A stretch of 64,000 nucleotides of DNA, taken from Sphagnum compactum (lineage: Eukaryota; Bryophyta; Sphagnopsida; Sphagnales). A model generated the notes under the pieces. That model did no database searches. It saw only the letters and a program-made list of their open reading frames with translations, and was not told the DNA's origin. The DNA is taken from the NCBI GenBank assembly GCA_965153455.1, contig OZ234500.1:1426001-1490000 (forward strand), in the 5' to 3' direction. Below, piece after piece: positions 60,592 to 64,000 of the stretch; position 1 is the first letter of the stretch; each line of letters starts with the position of its first letter. Position numbers and translations under genes: made by a program.

Positions 60592-61287
60592 TATGTTGTG
60601 GCTACACAAAATGATGAAGCAATTGCTGCCAAAAGGAGGTTTTGATCACATTTGAAGATTTTCGAAATGTTCATGCAATAGCTACACACCAATTGGTTAA
60701 AAATTTGTTGAAGGCAACCTTGAGATTAAAGGCTTTGTCTTCCAATGTTGGTTTATTGAAAGACTTCGAAAAATATGTATGTGAAACGCATGATAATCCA
60801 CATGTTCAATTTCAAAGTAATGTGTCTTTTCAAGGAATGAATGTATGTCTTTCTGGCATTTTTTAATATGATTTGAGATATTCATTTCAAATCAAGGAAT
60901 GGGTGTTTAACACTAAAAGGCATCAAGTGTCAAAATTAAAAGGTCAAAAATAATTTTTTGTTGATTAGGTAGTTAAGGTAAATGGTTCTTTTTAAAAGAT
61001 GAAAGTGTCAAAGACACAAATAACCATAAGAATAAAGGCTAAAGGAAAATTTTAAGTCTTACTTTCACACAAGGAACAAACCAAGATTACGTGATTAAAA
61101 AACAAAAACATAAAAACTAAAAACAAGAACACGAAATGTGCAAGACAACATGAAAACAAATATTTATTATGCTAACATATGCAAACATGAATATGAAAAG
61201 AACATGACAAGACTATGGTGTAAGATCATGCTTAAGACAAGTGTTGAATAAACTAAAGGAAATGAAGGTTTTATTTATATTTATACA

Positions 61288-62229
61288 TGTCGCAACCCTA
61301 GCCTTGGCTCGCGACCAAGGCAAGGGGGTCGCAAGTGTGCGAGCCTATAAGTAGACCCGGGAGTCATATCACATGCTCCCGGGAGTGCAAAGAGTGCGAG
61401 GGAGTGAACCCTCACACTCCCAAGTGAACTCCCATGTTGGGAGTTGGTGAGAGTGGAGTCCCAAAAGGACTCCCGAAACTTCAGAGAGCGTTTTGAGGGG
61501 TCAAAACTCAATGGCTTGTTGCGCTCTTTATATCAATGGAAAGCTCTTGAAGTGTAGATGTCTAAAATGGGCTCGCATTGCTCATTTGGACATCTGAAAC
61601 ACAAGTTATGGCCAAAAGAAGGGCCGGGAGTCGAACTCCCGAGAGTTCGCCAGTTTTGACTCCCGACCACTAAAAGTCGGGAATCGACCCGAAATACTTG
61701 GCTGCAGAAAACGTGCGACATACCGTTGGAAAGGTCTTGACGAGACCTACAACTTTGCTTCAAACGACAACTCAATCGGAGGTCTGCTTCGAAAGTTATG
61801 AGGCTTCAAAGTCGCGGGAGTCCAAAGTTGCGCGATTTCGGGACTCGCACGCGGGAGTCCCGGGACAAAAAGGCCATTTGGATGCCACCCCCGCGACGAG
61901 CCACAGAGTATACTATAGGGAGTAAGGTGGTGGCTTACTCCCGAGCCCGGGGTGTGGTGTATCAAAGTGAGTCCGAGTTCACCCGTGGCTGTCCCAACAC
62001 CAAAAGGACCCAGAATGAGTTCTAACCACTTTGTGTGGCTTCATGCAGGCTCGTGTGAGTGAGTAAAGCTTGTCAACACTTCCTAGTCTTTCCCGGGACT
62101 TCTAGCATGCCCCTCTTACCCCCCCCTCTAGTGTCGGAAGTCGGGATCGTGCTCCAAGTTCCAACTCCTTCCGCATTGCCATATACCTAGACCTTCAAGT
62201 GGGTCTACCCGGAACTTGGGAGCGTGACA
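61288..62229 (+). mobile_element. Solo LTR of an LTR retrotransposon, 942 bp, unit 2 insertion
   Basis: It begins TGTCGCAACC and ends GAGCGTGACA, so TG...CA ends are intact. ATACA flanks it on both sides (61283-61287 and 62230-62234). Unit 1 has the single ATACA of the empty site near 17627-17631. Length and sequence match the 2427-3368 copy, so both belong to one family. No internal region is present. Confidence 0.95.
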
Positions 62230-62299
62230 ATACACCTTTGGAAATTTAACTCAAGAAAGTTTCTATGTGTGCATCAAGTAAAGAAGCTTTTTGAGACCC

Positions 62300-62653
62300 C
62301 CTTTAACTAAAAATCAATTATGAATTAACTAAAACTTAATTGGAAGTTAATTGGGATTTACCTAGAAGTCAATTGGGAGTTAGCTAAAGTTTATTAGGAC
62401 TTAATTAAGAGTTAACTAAATTGAACTAAAAGTTAACTAAGACTTAATTAGGAGTTAACTCGAACTTAACTAAAATTCAACTAAATTTAACTAAAAAAAA
62501 TTAAAAGTGAACTAAGATTTAACTAAGAATGAACTAAAAATGAATTAAAAGTTAACTAAAAATGAACTAAGATTTAACTAAAAATGAACTAAAAGTGAAT
62601 TAAAACTTAACTAGAAATTAACTAAAAGTGAATTGAAACTAAACTAAAAGTTA
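62300..62653. repeat. AT-rich degenerate tandem repeat, unit 2
   Basis: Counterpart of 17715-18030, built from AACTAAAA and TTAACTAA words. Unit 1 and unit 2 differ in the number of internal words, as expected from slippage. Confidence 0.75.
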
Positions 62654-64000
62654 GATACAAATTTATTATAAGTCATGGATGAACATTCAAATGAATAAAA
62701 CCCCATGGCATTATTGTCCATACAGAAAAGAAAAAGTTTAGAATAACACAACTTGAGTTTAAAGTTAAAATGCTTCAAAACATAGTTAGATAAATACCAA
62801 AAAAGGGGGAGTGTGTTTGGCTTGTACCCATAGCACATATTCCATGACCCTAATTATAAGTTAGACCTTATTGAGAAATAACTCCCAAGTAAATTTAATT
62901 TCAAGATCAATGAATGTCTTGTTTGTGCATAATGGTTTCTTTACAATGATTTTATTATTGCTAATCATGTGCACACATACCACATATCTTGCATTGCATA
63001 TTATGTTGGATTTCACACATGTTGTAAGGTTACTGAATGCAAGAAAAAGTTTCATCAAAATTGGCTATTGTCTATTGGGATTCAGCCATTGAGTGAAGAG
63101 ATTTTTACATCTTTTAAAGCATAATCATGGCTATGAAAATTGAAGGAGAAGGTTGCCATTGCTTTAGGGAAATTTGTGTTTCAAGCTCTTGAATTTGTAT
63201 TTTGAAATCAAGGATTTAGGTTCAAATTTAATGTTTGTAAATTTAGGTCAATTTGTTTACATTATTGTTTAATTAGCTCAAATGAAACAATTATATTCTT
63301 AGAAACACATTTTGCTTTCTAATTGGAACCTAATTAGAAATCAATTTAGACTACATTCTTGAAAGTTAATAACAAGTTTAGCATGAGTCAATTAATTTCC
63401 ACAACAAGTCCACCACGAGGTTGGACTATACTTCAATATTGCCCTTAAGTCCATTCAAAGTTCATTAGCAATCTAGCCTAACAAAATTGTGTCATTCAAA
63501 TTGAGTCTAAGTCCATGGGAAGTCCATATGGAAATTATAATTCTTTGATGTCTAATCTTTTACCCATTAACTTCTTGGTTCATGCAAGATTCTTAATATT
63601 CCAAAAACATTTAGGTTTATGATCCTTAAAGTCATGTTCACTGCCTTTGTGGTATTCCATCTTTGATGTCTTGAATATTGCTTTTATGGTCACGTTGCAT
63701 TTCCTTTTCCTTGTTTATGATGTCCTCAATTGCCTGTGTGGTCATGTTGCATTTCTTTTCCTTATTCATGATGTCCTCAATTGCCTTTGTAGTCATGTTG
63801 AATCTTTTCACGACACCAAAATGTGATTTTTATGATTAGGATATTTTGCGATTAATCTCCAAAAATAGTCATATAGTCACATATGGCAATTAATTGCTAC
63901 CATCCTAATGACTATAGTCAAAATTATGATTACATGAATATACTTACGATCATAATTAGGACTAAAAGTAATTATGATTCAAAATATGACTATACAATTA
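62654..64000. other. Intergenic tail of unit 2, no gene seen
   Basis: Counterpart of 18031-19384, including the 51-bp minisatellite (about 63665-63811) and the ACACCAAAATGTG end (about 63813-63825) of the candidate 4.2-kb element. The sequence leaves the match to unit 1 at about 63995. Confidence 0.45.

Larger units (their letters stand above)
40610..63994 (+). repeat. Segmental duplication, unit 2
   Basis: This is the direct-orientation copy of 1-19384. Unit 2 alone has 43377-46616, about 59973-60591, the solo LTR 61288-62229, 127 bp at 55288-55414, and a 21-bp tandem doubling (47944-47964 and 47965-47985). It lacks the solo LTR of unit 1. COX16 and SPX are open here. Its left end lies at or before 40488, because COX16 is complete while unit 1 runs off the window. 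The last six window bases do not match unit 1, which could be the boundary or a small indel. Confidence 0.95.

Noticed and set aside
1-64000. tRNA, rRNA, CRISPR arrays or bacterial-type operons
   Set aside because: No cloverleaf with a proper B box, no rRNA core sequence and no spaced palindromic repeats were found. The window is eukaryotic.

Overview
The window looks like nuclear DNA of a land plant. It is AT-rich and gene-poor, with GT-AG introns, many decayed transposon pieces, and three recognisable plant gene types: a COX16-like mitochondrial assembly factor, an SPX-domain phosphate-sensing protein and a thaumatin-like protein. I cannot name the species. Short introns and divergent proteins make a model angiosperm unlikely, but this is inference.

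The dominant structure is a direct segmental duplication. Bases 1-19384 (unit 1) and 40610-63994 (unit 2) are collinear and nearly identical by eye. Each unit carries, in order, COX16 on the minus strand, about 8 kb of repeat debris, SPX on the plus strand, and a decayed SPX relic on the minus strand that faces the intact SPX gene. Repeat-derived DNA follows. The two units differ by discrete events. Unit 1 has a 942-bp solo LTR at 2427-3368. Unit 2 has a second 942-bp solo LTR of the same family at 61288-62229. Each LTR has a 5-bp target-site duplication and an empty site in the other unit. Unit 2 keeps a 3.24-kb segment with hAT transposase relics and a 0.6-kb segment that unit 1 lacks. Unit 1 genes are damaged (COX16 Gln87 to stop, SPX Asn384 to stop) while the unit 2 genes read open.

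The 21-kb spacer (19385-40609) holds one gene, a three-exon thaumatin-like protein on the minus strand (31275-33497). The rest is repeats: a candidate 4.2-kb element with 13-bp inverted ends, two 0.8-kb TIR elements in opposite orientation, a 1.3-kb degenerate array, minisatellites and a repeat family with one copy inside TLP intron 1.

No operon-like functional system is visible. The most interesting points are the duplication with one-sided gene decay, the reciprocal LTR insertions, the convergent SPX relic, and a near-perfect 85-bp hairpin about 1.2 kb upstream of each SPX gene. An assembly artefact that joins two haplotypes end to end must be excluded before the duplication is accepted. 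All identities are by eye, and no alignment or database search was run.
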